This document shows positions 55,611 through 64,000 of a stretch of 64,000 bases of DNA, in pieces. Each line of letters starts with the position of its first letter. Position 1 is the stretch's first letter. The stretch is from Pseudomonas peradeniyensis. Its GTDB lineage: Bacteria; Pseudomonadota; Gammaproteobacteria; Pseudomonadales; Pseudomonadaceae. The stretch lies in NCBI RefSeq assembly GCF_014268935.2, contig NZ_JABWRJ020000001.1, forward strand, positions 2,101,015 to 2,165,014, given 5' to 3'. The position numbers and the translations under genes are program-made. A model generated the notes under the pieces. The model saw only the letters and a list, made by a program, of their open reading frames with translations, ran no database searches and was not told where the DNA came from.

Positions 55611-56108
55611 ATGGAAATGCTGAAGTTTGGTAAATTCGCTGCGCTGGCTCTGGCCATGGCCGTAGCTGTAGGTTGCTCCTCGAAGGGCGGTGACAACGCT
55701 GGTGAAGGCGCTGTTGACCCGAACGCTGGCTACGGTGCCAACACTGGCGCTGTTGACGGCTCCCTGAGCGAAGAAGCCGCCCTGCGCGCAATCACCACCT
55801 TCTACTTCGAATACGACAGCTCGGATCTGAAGCCAGAAGCCATGCGCTCCCTGGACGTTCACGCCAAGGACCTGAAAGCCAACGGCAACCGCGTTGTTCT
55901 GGAAGGCAACACCGACGAGCGCGGCACCCGCGAGTACAACATGGCTCTGGGTGAGCGTCGTGCCAAGGCCGTTCAGCGCTACCTGGTTCTGCAGGGCGTT
56001 TCCCCTGCTCAGCTGGAACTGGTTTCCTACGGCGAAGAGCGTCCAGTTGCCACCGGCAACGACGAGCAGTCCTGGGCTCAGAACCGTCGCGTAGAACTGC
56101 GTAAGTAA
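55611..56108 (+). CDS. pal: peptidoglycan-associated lipoprotein Pal
   Basis: 165 aa. Lipobox VAVGCSS, then an OmpA-like domain ([39 protein letters not shown]) binding diaminopimelate. Anchors outer membrane to the cell wall. ATG preceded by TTAGGAG; a frame extension upstream is not used. Confidence 0.97.
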   Translation: MEMLKFGKFAALALAMAVAVGCSSKGGDNAGEGAVDPNAGYGANTGAVDGSLSEEAALRAITTFYFEYDSSDLKPEAMRSLDVHAKDLKANGNRVVLEGNTDERGTREYNMALGERRAKAVQRYLVLQGVSPAQLELVSYGEERPVATGNDEQSWAQNRRVELRK

Positions 56109-56114
56109 GTTCTT

Positions 56115-56924
56115 ATGCGTATGTGCCGTCGTGCTGTAACCGTCCTCGCACTCAGCCTGCCCCTTTCGGCGTGGGCTGCGGTTCCCGTAGTAGATGACAA
56201 CGCGGGTGGCTATCCACCTGCGGGTTATGGCACGAGCGGCGCCTATGCCGGAGCAGGGGCTTCGGCCCCTGCTTCTGCAAATGGCCAGCTGTTCATGCAG
56301 CTGCAGCAGATGCAGGACCAGATTTCCCGCCAGCAAGGCATCATCGAAGAGTTGCAGAACGATGTGTCGCGCATGAAGCAGGAAAACCTCGAGCGCTATC
56401 AGGATCTCGACCGCCGCCTCAGCAGCGGTGCCGCGCCTGCCGCGACTCCAGACAATTCCTCCACCGGTGGCGCGAACAACGCAGCCACGGGTGCCGCCGC
56501 CGGCGCCAGCGCCGCGCAGCCACCGGCCGCCAGCAGCGAGCCGGGTGATCCGGCGAAAGAGAAGCTGTATTACGACGCCGCTTTCGACCTGATCAAGCAG
56601 AAGGACTTCGACAAGGCCAGCCAGGCCTTCAACGCCTTCCTGCGCAAGTACCCCAACAGCCAGTACGCCGGCAATGCCCAGTACTGGCTTGGCGAGGTCA
56701 ACCTGGCCAAGGGCGACCTGCAAGGCGCCAGCCAGGCGTTCGCCGAAGTTGGCCAGAAGTACCCGAAACACAGCAAGGTGCCGGATTCGCTGTACAAGCT
56801 GGCCGATGTCGAGCGCCGCATGGGCCACACCGACAAGGTCAAGGGCATCCTGCAGCAGGTCATCACCCAGTACCCCGGCACTTCCGCCGCACAACTGGCC
56901 CAGCGCGACCTGCAAAAGCTCTGA
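56115..56924 (+). CDS. cpoB: CpoB (YbgF), Tol-Pal/cell-division coordinator
   Basis: 269 aa. Signal peptide MRMCRRAVTVLALSLPLSAWA, coiled coil (about 55-100; MQDQISRQQGIIEELQNDVS), a low-complexity Ala/Ser linker and three TPR repeats (YYDAAFDLIKQKDFDKASQA; AQYWLGEVNLAKGDLQGASQ; SLYKLADVERRMGHTDKV). Followed by a terminator. Confidence 0.95.
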   Translation: MRMCRRAVTVLALSLPLSAWAAVPVVDDNAGGYPPAGYGTSGAYAGAGASAPASANGQLFMQLQQMQDQISRQQGIIEELQNDVSRMKQENLERYQDLDRRLSSGAAPAATPDNSSTGGANNAATGAAAGASAAQPPAASSEPGDPAKEKLYYDAAFDLIKQKDFDKASQAFNAFLRKYPNSQYAGNAQYWLGEVNLAKGDLQGASQAFAEVGQKYPKHSKVPDSLYKLADVERRMGHTDKVKGILQQVITQYPGTSAAQLAQRDLQKL

Positions 56925-56941
56925 GCGACCCGTTGATGAAG

Positions 56942-56967
56942 AAACCCGCGCCTGTCGCGGGTTTTTT
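56942..56967 (+). terminator. terminator of the Tol-Pal operon
   Basis: AAACCCGCG-CCTGT-CGCGGGTTTTTT, 18 bases after cpoB. Confidence 0.92.
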
Positions 56968-57084
56968 CGTTAGAATCACGGCCCTTTTTTCGTAAACACG
57001 CTGCTGCGGATAACGCCATGTCGAGTCCGCGACAGTGCCTGACGGAGGCGGACAGCCTGTTCAGCTGTCACGCCCGTGGCGATC

Positions 57085-57732
57085 ATGCAAGACACATTAC
57101 GCATCACCGAAGTGTTTTACTCATTGCAGGGTGAAACGCGAACGGCCGGGCTGCCCACGGTTTTCGTGCGCCTGACCGGTTGCCCCCTGCGCTGCCAGTA
57201 CTGCGACAGTGCCTACGCTTTCAGTGGCGGCACCATCCGCACGCTCGATTCGATCCTCGAGCAGGTCGCCGGCTTCAAGCCGCGCTACGTCTGCGTGACC
57301 GGCGGCGAGCCGCTGGCCCAGCCCAACGCGCTGCCGTTACTGCAGCGCCTGTGCGACGCCGGTTATGACGTGTCGCTGGAAACCAGCGGCGCCCTCGACA
57401 TCAGTGGCGTCGACACCCGGGTCAGTCGCGTGGTCGACCTCAAGACCCCGGGCTCGGAAGAGTCCCATCGCAACCGCTACGAGAACATCGAGCTGCTGAC
57501 CGGCAACGACCAGGTCAAGTTCGTCATCTGTTCCCGCGAGGACTACGATTGGGCGGTTTCCAAGCTGATTCAGTACAACCTGGCCGAGCGTGCCGGGGAG
57601 GTGCTGTTTTCGCCCAGCCACCATCAGGTGAGCGCCACCGACCTGGCCGACTGGATCGTCGCCGACAACCTGCCCGTGCGTTTCCAGCTGCAGCTGCACA
57701 AGCTGCTGTGGAACGACGAACCCGGACGTTGA
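57085..57732 (+). CDS. queE: 7-carboxy-7-deazaguanine synthase QueE
   Basis: 215 aa radical SAM enzyme. [20 protein letters not shown], cluster motif CPLRCQYCD and TGGEPLAQ. Makes the 7-deazaguanine core of queuosine with QueC encoded next. Start at the ATG at 57085 or the GTG at 57076; neither has a strong ribosome site. Confidence 0.95.
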   Translation: MQDTLRITEVFYSLQGETRTAGLPTVFVRLTGCPLRCQYCDSAYAFSGGTIRTLDSILEQVAGFKPRYVCVTGGEPLAQPNALPLLQRLCDAGYDVSLETSGALDISGVDTRVSRVVDLKTPGSEESHRNRYENIELLTGNDQVKFVICSREDYDWAVSKLIQYNLAERAGEVLFSPSHHQVSATDLADWIVADNLPVRFQLQLHKLLWNDEPGR

Positions 57733-57742
57733 GGAGCAAGAC

Positions 57743-58417
57743 ATGACTGACAAACGCGCGGTAATCCTGCTGTCCGGTGGCCTGGACTCGGCCACCGTGG
57801 TGGCCATGGCCAAGGCCGACGGCTACCAGTGCTACACCATGAGTTTCGACTACGGCCAGCGCCATCGCGCCGAGCTCAACGCCGCGGCACGGGTGGCCCG
57901 TGACCTGGGCGTGGTCGAACACAAGGTGATCGGCCTGAACCTCGACGGCATCGGTGGCTCGGCCCTGACCGACAGCAGCATCGATGTGCCCGAGGCGCCG
58001 AGCGAGGGGATTCCGGTCACCTACGTGCCGGCTCGCAATACCGTTTTCCTGTCCCTGGCCCTGGGCTGGGCGGAGGTGCTCGAAGCCCGTGACATCTTCA
58101 TCGGTGTCAACGCCGTGGACTACTCCGGTTATCCGGACTGCCGCCCGGAATTCGTCGAAGCCTTCGAGCGCATGGCCAACCTGGCCACCAAGGCGGGTGT
58201 GGAGGGGCAGGGCTTCCGCATCCAGGCACCGTTGCAGAACCTGAGCAAGGCACAGATCGTCCAGGCGGGCATTGCCCGTGGCGTGGACTACAGCCTGACC
58301 GTTTCCTGCTACCAGGCCGATGACGACGGGCGTGCCTGCGGCAAGTGCGACAGCTGCCGCCTGCGTGCCGACGGCTTCAAGGCGGCCGGCGTAGAGGACC
58401 CCACCCGGTATTTCTGA
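57743..58417 (+). CDS. queC: 7-cyano-7-deazaguanine synthase QueC
   Basis: 224 aa. ATP pyrophosphatase loop [29 protein letters not shown] and the zinc ligands in [20 protein letters not shown]. Converts 7-carboxy-7-deazaguanine to preQ0. Ten bases after queE with TTGAGGAGC upstream. Confidence 0.97.
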   Translation: MTDKRAVILLSGGLDSATVVAMAKADGYQCYTMSFDYGQRHRAELNAAARVARDLGVVEHKVIGLNLDGIGGSALTDSSIDVPEAPSEGIPVTYVPARNTVFLSLALGWAEVLEARDIFIGVNAVDYSGYPDCRPEFVEAFERMANLATKAGVEGQGFRIQAPLQNLSKAQIVQAGIARGVDYSLTVSCYQADDDGRACGKCDSCRLRADGFKAAGVEDPTRYF

Positions 58418-58436
58418 AAATTTTTGCGATGGGGTG

Positions 58437-58464
58437 TTGATTTCCTCTGAGAAATCAGTAATAT
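58437..58464 (+). promoter_or_regulatory. promoter of tRNA-Lys
   Basis: TTGATT (58437-58442) and TAATAT (58459-58464) separated by 16 bp, ending 14 bases before the tRNA 5' end, and partly followed by GC-rich discriminator ACGCGCC. Confidence 0.75.
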
Positions 58465-58478
58465 ACGCGCCATCCAAC

Positions 58479-58554
58479 GGGTCGTTAGCTCAGTTGGTAG
58501 AGCAGTTGGCTTTTAACCAATTGGTCGTAGGTTCGAATCCTACACGACCCACCA
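58479..58554 (+). tRNA. tRNA-Lys (TTT)
   Basis: 76 bases with encoded CCA. GGGTCGTTAGCTCAGTTGG start, anticodon TTT in GGCTTTTAACC and GGTTCGAATCC T-arm. Confidence 0.98.
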
Positions 58555-58569
58555 TATGCTGTACGAAAG

Positions 58570-58594
58570 AGCCCGCCTTCATGGCGGGCTTTTT
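58570..58594 (+). terminator. terminator after tRNA-Lys
   Basis: AGCCCGCC-TTCAT-GGCGGGCT-TTTTC hairpin. Confidence 0.9.
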
Positions 58595-58625
58595 CATGCC
58601 TGTCGAAAAGTGGCCAGATCCACTG

Positions 58626-59912
58626 TCAACGGTTCAGCCGCCGCGCATCGAAGGCATCGCGCGCCTGGTAGGCGGTGTAGGTGGCCTGCGCGGCCACCAG
58701 GCCGGCCAGGCCGAAGGTGCGGTCGAGGCCGAACTGGCTGAAACCGCTCGGGATCGGCAGGCGGCGGGCGATGGCGTCCGCCAGCACTTCGCCGGCGACC
58801 GTGGTCGGTGCCATGCCGTGGCCGCCGAAGCCGACTGCGTGCCAGATGCTGTTGTGGTCCTGGCCGATCTGCGCCATCTGGTGGCGCCCGTAGCTCATCA
58901 GGCCGCCCCAGGAGTATTCCAGTTCTATGTCCTCAAGTTGCGGGTAGACGCTCACCAGGTCGGCCTTGAGCAGCCTGGCGATGGCCTGTGGTCCACGGTC
59001 GAGGATGGAGATGCGTCCGCCCCAGAGAATCCGGGTGTCTTTCAGCGGGCGGTAGTAATCGAAGGCGAAGCGTGTGTCGTAGATGGCCGACTGGCAGTCG
59101 ACGGCATCCGGCAGGCGTGCGCCCAGTGGCGGTGTGGTCACCACGTAGGTGGCGATCGGCAGCACGGCGCGTTCGATCGGGGCATAGACGCCGCGGGCAT
59201 AGCCCCCTGCGGAGAACACCACTTCCTCGGCATGGACTTCGCCCTGGTCGGTGCGCACGATGTAGCCACCGGCCTTCTTCTCGATGCTGGTCACCGGCGA
59301 CTGCTCGTAGAGCGTCACCCCGGCCTGTGCCGCAGCCTGGGCGATGCCGCAGACGTACTTGAGCGGGTGGAAGTGGAATGCGTTGCGCTCCAGCAACCCG
59401 CCGTAATAACGCTCGGTCCTGAGCTGTTCCTTCAGCTCGCCAGGGGCGATGTACTTCCAGTCGACGCCATAGGCCTGCTTCATCAGTTGGCGCGGTTTCT
59501 CCAGGCGCGACGGATCGTTGAACCAGTTGGCGAGGATCACGCCCTGGTCGACCAGGTCGCAGTCGATGGCGTAGCGGCGGGTGCGTTCGCGGATCAGGTC
59601 GACGGCATCGAGGGTCAGTCGATACAGCTTGCGTGCCTCGTTGGCGCCCAAGGTCGACAGCAGGTCGGCGTTGCCGAGGCTGTAGCCGCCGAAGACGAAG
59701 CCGCCGTTGCGTCCCGAGGCGCCATGGCCGACACGATGTGATTCAAGGATCGTCACATCGCTCACCCCGCGCTCGGCAAGCCCTATCGCGGTCGACAGGC
59801 CAGCCAGGCCGCCACCGAGGATGCACACGCGGGTATCGGTGCGTCCGCTTTGGGCGGGGTAGAAGGTTCTGCTGGCGGTGGCTTCGTAGTAGGAGTCGAA
59901 GGTGCTGTTCAT
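58626..59912 (-). CDS. FAD-dependent oxidoreductase (DAO family, PuuB-like)
   Basis: 428 aa. N-terminal dinucleotide-binding VCILGGGLAGLSTAIGLAE, SHRVGHGASGRNGGFVFGG, and C-terminal GFGGHGMAPTTVAGEVLA. Resembles gamma-glutamylputrescine oxidase and related amine oxidases. The ATG at 59912 fits the usual family start; a much longer upstream frame in the permease gene is not used. Paired with the permease 53 bp upstream, suggesting uptake plus oxidation of an amine or amino acid. Confidence 0.88.
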   Translation of the reverse strand: MNSTFDSYYEATASRTFYPAQSGRTDTRVCILGGGLAGLSTAIGLAERGVSDVTILESHRVGHGASGRNGGFVFGGYSLGNADLLSTLGANEARKLYRLTLDAVDLIRERTRRYAIDCDLVDQGVILANWFNDPSRLEKPRQLMKQAYGVDWKYIAPGELKEQLRTERYYGGLLERNAFHFHPLKYVCGIAQAAAQAGVTLYEQSPVTSIEKKAGGYIVRTDQGEVHAEEVVFSAGGYARGVYAPIERAVLPIATYVVTTPPLGARLPDAVDCQSAIYDTRFAFDYYRPLKDTRILWGGRISILDRGPQAIARLLKADLVSVYPQLEDIELEYSWGGLMSYGRHQMAQIGQDHNSIWHAVGFGGHGMAPTTVAGEVLADAIARRLPIPSGFSQFGLDRTFGLAGLVAAQATYTAYQARDAFDARRLNR

Positions 59913-59965
59913 CAGGGTTCCGGAGCAGTGGTGGGCGGACCGGGGCGGGTCCGCCAATGGAGTGT

Positions 59966-61519
59966 TCAGGCGGGCTGCTGGCTGGCCACGAGCGCATCGC
60001 TGGCGGGCTCTGCCTTGCTGCGTTCGGCCTTGCGCATCTCGATACTGGAGAAGTCCATTTCCCTGTAGCGCACCACCCTGGAACCTGTGACCAGCTTGTG
60101 GCCGAACCAGACCACCACGAACAGCACCAGGCCGACATAGGTGGCGAAGGCGCCGATCCAGTCGATCTGCCCGCCGATGAATGCCTGGTAGTTCTGCCCG
60201 AGCATCACCACCATGCACAGGCCGAAGGCGAACAGCGGGCCGAATGGGAAGTACTTCGACACATACGGCAGTTTTGCCAGGTCGTTGCCGTGGAACAGGT
60301 AGCCGCGGCGGAAGCGGTAATGGCTGATCGCGATGCCCAGCCAAGCGATGAAGCCGAGCATGCCGGAGGTGTTGAGCAGCCACAGGTAGAGCTTGCCGGG
60401 GCTGAACAGGAAGCTCAGCAGGCACAGGCCGGCGACCGCGGCGGTGGCCAGCAGCGCCCAGACCGGCGTGCCGCTGCGGGTCACCCGGGCGAAGATGGCC
60501 GGCGCCTTGCGCTCCAGTGCCAGGCTGTAGAGCATGCGCGAGGAGGCGTACATGCCTGAGTTGCCGGCAGACAGTACCGAGGTCAGGATCACTGCGTTCA
60601 TCACGGCCGCGGCGGCGAGCATGTCGGCCTTGGCGAAGATCAGGGTGAACGGGCTGATGGTGACGTCCGACAGGCCATCCTTGAGCAGTCGTGGGTCGGT
60701 GTAGGGGATCAGCAGGCCGATCACGACGATGGTGAGCACGTAGAACAGCAGGATGCGCCAGAAGATCTGGCGCACGGCCTTGGGAATGTTGCGCCCCGGG
60801 TTTTCGGTTTCGCCGGCGGCGATGCCGACGAACTCGGTACCCTGGAACGAGAAGCCGACGATCATCGCCACGCCGATCAGCGCTGGCAGGCCGCCGGCGA
60901 TGGGCGCGTCGCCAATCTGCCAGAGGTGGGCGCCGCCGTCCTGGCCGCCTTCGAGGATGCCCAGCAGCATCAGCACGCCCACGGCGATGAAGATGATGAT
61001 GGTGATGACCTTGATCAGGGCGAACCAGAACTCCGCCTCGCCGAAGAAGCGCACCGAGGCGACGTTGAGGGCGAACAGCAGCACCAGGAAGGCCGCGCTC
61101 CAGATCACCCCGGGCGTGTCCGGGAACCAGTAGAGCATGATGATCTGCACGGCCACCAGGTCCACGGCGATGGTCACGGCCCAGGAGTACCAGTAGTTCC
61201 AGCCCAGGGCGAAACCAAAACTTTCTTCCACGTAGCGTGAGGCATAGGTGGAGAACGAACCGCTGACCGGCATGCATGCGGCCATTTCGCCGAGGCTGGT
61301 CATCAGGAAGTAGACCATCAGGCCGATTACCGCGAAGGCCAGCAGCGCACCGCCGGGGCCGGACTGGGCGATGGTGGCGCCGGAGGAGACGAACAGGCCG
61401 GTGCCGATGGAGCCGCCGATGGCGATCATGTTCAGGTGGCGGCTGGTGAGGGTGCGTTTGAGGTGTCCGGAAGGCGGGGCTGCGGCAGTCAAACTTGCGT
61501 TGTTGTTCGAATGGGTCAT
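59966..61519 (-). CDS. APC-family amino acid permease (LysP-like)
   Basis: 517 aa with about 12 membrane helices. LKRTLTSRHLNMIAIGGSIGTGLFVSSG is the AAT-family signature, and the LGEMAACMPVSGSFSTYASRYVE and SFQGTEFVGIAAGETENP segments resemble lysine permease LysP. Substrate not proven. Start at the ATG before THSNNNASL. Likely in an operon with the oxidase. Confidence 0.88.
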   Translation of the reverse strand: MTHSNNNASLTAAAPPSGHLKRTLTSRHLNMIAIGGSIGTGLFVSSGATIAQSGPGGALLAFAVIGLMVYFLMTSLGEMAACMPVSGSFSTYASRYVEESFGFALGWNYWYSWAVTIAVDLVAVQIIMLYWFPDTPGVIWSAAFLVLLFALNVASVRFFGEAEFWFALIKVITIIIFIAVGVLMLLGILEGGQDGGAHLWQIGDAPIAGGLPALIGVAMIVGFSFQGTEFVGIAAGETENPGRNIPKAVRQIFWRILLFYVLTIVVIGLLIPYTDPRLLKDGLSDVTISPFTLIFAKADMLAAAAVMNAVILTSVLSAGNSGMYASSRMLYSLALERKAPAIFARVTRSGTPVWALLATAAVAGLCLLSFLFSPGKLYLWLLNTSGMLGFIAWLGIAISHYRFRRGYLFHGNDLAKLPYVSKYFPFGPLFAFGLCMVVMLGQNYQAFIGGQIDWIGAFATYVGLVLFVVVWFGHKLVTGSRVVRYREMDFSSIEMRKAERSKAEPASDALVASQQPA

Positions 61520-62005
61520 GGGCAACCTATTGGATCTGCATTCGGGTGAGTTGTTGTTTTTGTTGTGATCTGACCACTTCCAGTTGCAGGTGACGGGCGC
61601 GGTTTGGGCGCCGGTCGGCCGGCGGCTTCTCCAGTGCCGCGGCGGTCGCGATTGCATTGATTGAAATCAGTATTGGCGTTGAAAGGCGTTCGCAACAAAC
61701 GACAATTAGTTGCTACATCATTCCTTTTAGGAATGTTCGATTTCGTCGTTTTGATGATGTGCCAAAGCGAATGTTTGCACGTACTCATTTGAATTGCCCA
61801 AGATTACTGGGGTGTATTGACGTCATTGTGGAGTGGAATATTGTCGTTTTGTAATTGTCATGAAATGTACGAAACAATATGGCAGAAATTTATTCATCAT
61901 TGATGCAGCAAAAAACCGATACCTGGGGGCCAGATATCGGTTCTTGAGGGGGAGTGTCCCTTCAAGCGGAGGGACTGGTGTGAGGGGCGGCCTTGTCTCG
62001 GGTTT
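61520..62005. other. intergenic region with the promoter of the permease gene
   Basis: 486 bp, A+T-rich from about 61660 to 61910. It must hold the leftward promoter of the permease; the terminator at 61911-61941 lies at its right end. No open frame here has a plausible product; no RNA gene recognised. Confidence 0.5.
61911..61941 (-). terminator. terminator of the phosphoethanolamine transferase gene
   Basis: Read leftwards: AACCGATA-(14)-TATCGGTTTTTTGC: an ACCGATA/TATCGGT stem with a T-run on the minus strand, 65 bases beyond the gene stop. Confidence 0.8.
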
Positions 62006-63787
62006 TCAGCCTTCGTCAGGGTGAACTGTGGTGCTGCTGCTGCTGCTGCTGGCGGTCCGCTGTTCCTGTTTCACTCGGGTGCCTGGCAGGTTGTCGAACT
62101 CGTGCAGCCCGTTTTTCGCGTATGGGTCGCCGATCCAGCGTGGGCTGGCGGTGAACGCTTCGTTGACCAGGCTCTTGGCCGGCTCGTAGCGGTCGTAGCT
62201 AAGGCCCGCCAGGTCGGAGAGGGTGTGGATCAGGTGTGCGCTGCTGTAGGGGCGGTTGGCCATCGACTGCAGGTCGCGCGGGTGCTCCGCCTGCCAGCTG
62301 GGCGAGGTCCAGAGCAGGAAGGGGATGGTGTACATCGGCCGGGTCGGGTCGGCCTCGTTGCGGCCGAGGCGATCATGATTGCCGGAGCTGTAGACGTCCT
62401 CGCCATGGTCGGAGAGGTACACCAGGAAGCCGTTCGGGGTGCTGGCCGAATAGCGCTTGATCAGGTCGGACACGACGAAATCGTTGTAGCGCACGGCGTT
62501 GTCATAGAAGTTGTAGGTCCGTAGCTGGTCGGGGGACAGTGCCGCCGGCGCGCCGGTGTTGTCCTTGAAGTGGTCGAAGCCGGCCGGATAGCGGTAGCGG
62601 TAATCCATGTGCGTGCCGAGCAGGTGAACGATGATCAGCTTCTTGCCGGCCGGGTCCTGCAGGGCCTTTTCGAAAGGCTCCAGCACCACGCTGTCGTACT
62701 GGCTGGCGTTCTGGTTGCGCTGGTTGTTCAGGTAGACCGGCACATCCGTCTGCTGTGAGAAGGTGGTGAGCATGGTGTTGCGCTTGGTCATCGTCTGCTG
62801 GTTGGTGATCCAGAAGGTCTTGTAGCCGGCCTGTTTCATCAGGTTGATCAGCGATGGATCGGTGAGGAAGCGGTCAGGGTGCTGTTGATCGCCGAAGGTG
62901 AGGATCTGCTGCATCACTTCGATGGTGTACGGGCGTGGCGAGACGACGTTGCGGAACACGGTGAGGCCCTTGTCGCGGGCGGCCAGGGCATCGAGGTTCG
63001 GCGTGGTGTCGCGGTCGTAGCCGTACAGGTGCATGTGTTCGCGGGTGGTGGACTCGCCCAGTACCAGCACCAGGGTGCGCGGCGCGTCGCCGCTGTTGTC
63101 CTTGAGGTTCTTTAGTGGCGGCAGGGCGGCGTTCTGCTCCAGCAGGGCCTGCATGTTGTCCAGTTGCTGGCGGTATTGCCGGTAGCCGACCACCAGTTGC
63201 CAGGGCACCGCGGCCGCCATGCGTTGCTCGACCTTTTCCCGGGCGTCGGCGAAGCTGCGTTGTTGGGAGACCATCTGCTTGTAGAACGGGTAGCCCAGGG
63301 TTGCCGTCAGCAACAGGACGACCACGGGCAGGCGGCTGTACAACGGCAGGGTGACCGGGCGGATGCGCCGCCACAGCAGCACGGCGATCGCGCTGTAGAG
63401 CAGCAGCCCCAGGCATAGCCAGACGCTGAAGTACTGGCTGAAGTATTCCCCGGCCTCGGCGGTGTTGGACTCGAACATCACGAAGATGACGCTCTGCGAG
63501 AACTCCTGGCGGTAGATGCCGAAATAGCTCAGGCCGACGAGTGAGCTGGCCCACAACACCAGTCCGATCAGGGCGGCGAGGGGGCGGGTCAGGCGTGGTA
63601 GCAGCAGGACCGGTGCCAGCCACAGGCTGCTGAGAAACAGGGCGTCGCGAAAGCCGGCGAAGCCGGTGGTGCCGCTGAACAACAGCAGGGCCTGGGTGAT
63701 GCCGGAGAAGTACCAGAAGAACAGCAGGAGCCAGCCGAGACCGGGCCAGTCGATGGATTTGCGGGCGGGGGGAGTTGTACGGGACAC
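62006..63787 (-). CDS. phosphoethanolamine transferase (CptA/EptC-like)
   Basis: 593 aa inner-membrane enzyme with about five helices in the first 175 residues (WLLLFFWYFSGITQALLLF etc.), then a periplasmic sulfatase-fold domain with nucleophile Thr in LGESTTREHMHLYGYDRDTT, zinc ligands in YLSDHGEDVYSSGNHDR and HLLGTHMDYRYRYP. Adds phosphoethanolamine to lipid A or core heptose. C-terminus carries a Ser tract coded by a GCT/AGC repeat. Confidence 0.9.
   Translation of the reverse strand: MSRTTPPARKSIDWPGLGWLLLFFWYFSGITQALLLFSGTTGFAGFRDALFLSSLWLAPVLLLPRLTRPLAALIGLVLWASSLVGLSYFGIYRQEFSQSVIFVMFESNTAEAGEYFSQYFSVWLCLGLLLYSAIAVLLWRRIRPVTLPLYSRLPVVVLLLTATLGYPFYKQMVSQQRSFADAREKVEQRMAAAVPWQLVVGYRQYRQQLDNMQALLEQNAALPPLKNLKDNSGDAPRTLVLVLGESTTREHMHLYGYDRDTTPNLDALAARDKGLTVFRNVVSPRPYTIEVMQQILTFGDQQHPDRFLTDPSLINLMKQAGYKTFWITNQQTMTKRNTMLTTFSQQTDVPVYLNNQRNQNASQYDSVVLEPFEKALQDPAGKKLIIVHLLGTHMDYRYRYPAGFDHFKDNTGAPAALSPDQLRTYNFYDNAVRYNDFVVSDLIKRYSASTPNGFLVYLSDHGEDVYSSGNHDRLGRNEADPTRPMYTIPFLLWTSPSWQAEHPRDLQSMANRPYSSAHLIHTLSDLAGLSYDRYEPAKSLVNEAFTASPRWIGDPYAKNGLHEFDNLPGTRVKQEQRTASSSSSSTTVHPDEG
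62032..62050 (+). repeat. TGC trinucleotide run in the transferase gene
   Basis: Six TGC units plus T; on the coding strand it makes the poly-Ser tail. Changes in copy number would not shift the frame. Confidence 0.85.
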
Positions 63788-63911
63788 GTATGCCTCAGAG
63801 AGCGGTTGCCTGCCGGATTGGTTGGCAGGCGACGCTAGAGGGGGCAGCGTGAAAAGATCGTCAACAATTCATGAAAGTCCCGGAGAGACCGACGAGTGAG
63901 ATACGAGTAAC

Positions 63912-63976
63912 TTGCTCTTGTTGTTTGCTCTTGTTGTTTGCTCTTGTTGTTTGCTCTTGTTGTTTGCTCTTGTTGT
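63912..63976. repeat. 13-bp minisatellite, five perfect copies
   Basis: TTGCTCTTGTTGT repeated five times without change, followed by imperfect TTGCTG/TTTGCTTTTGC remnants up to 63991. About 125 bp upstream of the phosphoethanolamine transferase start. The unit is a pyrimidine- and G/T-rich strand without A. No function known; copy number probably varies between strains. Confidence 0.95.
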
Positions 63977-64000
63977 TGCTGTTTGCTTTTGCTTCTAAGC

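Noticed and set aside
63912..63990. CRISPR array
   Set aside because: The 13-bp units are directly adjacent with no unique spacers; it is a simple minisatellite.

Overview
This is chromosomal DNA from a Pseudomonas, most likely the P. putida group. The evidence is high G+C, the REP palindromes built on GTGGGAGCGGGCTTGCCCCGC, a finR-fpr divergent pair, the cinA-recA-recX block directly after a phage-tail cluster, and the ruvCAB-ybgC-tolQRAB-pal-cpoB-queE-queC-tRNA-Lys order. No name was checked against a database; all calls come from reading the translated sequence.

Left edge (1-1.0 kb): a frame open at the left edge that looks like the C-terminal end of a polymorphic toxin, followed with a one-base overlap by a probable immunity gene, then a small membrane-protein gene on the minus strand.

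R-type tailocin (about 1.0-17.9 kb): a LexA-like S24 repressor with a near-perfect 22-bp operator over its own start, a TTGACT-N17-TAAAAT promoter buried in TGCAT repeats, and a leader ending in an intrinsic terminator. Then follow holin, a Com-like zinc finger, a probable tail terminator, spike V, an unknown, W, J, I, the tail fibre, two fibre chaperones flanking a small gp53-like fibre-tip gene, sheath FI, tube FII, E/E', tape measure T, U, X, D, GH19 endolysin and nested Rz/Rz1 spanins. No capsid, portal, terminase, integrase or replication genes are present, so this is a P2-like contractile bacteriocin and not a prophage. E' can only be reached through a +1 (or -2) frameshift at GTT TGA C.

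DNA repair and housekeeping (17.9-30.3 kb): cinA, LexA-boxed recA, recX, a LOG-family nucleosidase, a PA3611-like secreted protein, a DTW-domain tRNA enzyme, a LuxR-type response regulator (ErdR-like), dgkA, finR/fpr, trmO, a DUF1456 gene, an RsuA-family protein that lacks the catalytic aspartate, a GNAT enzyme and rimO.

Envelope and translation (30.3-48.1 kb): kup, the mprF-virJ (aminoacyl-phosphatidylglycerol synthase/hydrolase) pair, three near-identical initiator tRNA genes, LexA-boxed dinB, a lipoprotein, proS, an OprD porin, a HIT protein, slyX, a membrane-anchored cold-shock-domain protein, a Dps-like ferritin, a ribbon-helix-helix protein, an FmdB zinc ribbon and aspS.

Right part (48.2-64 kb): yebC, ruvCAB, the complete Tol-Pal operon, queE-queC, tRNA-Lys, a FAD amine oxidase with an amino-acid permease, a phosphoethanolamine transferase and a 13-bp minisatellite.

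The SOS theme links the window: recA and dinB carry LexA boxes, and the tailocin repressor has the RecA-stimulated self-cleavage signature, so DNA damage would be expected to induce both repair and tailocin release.
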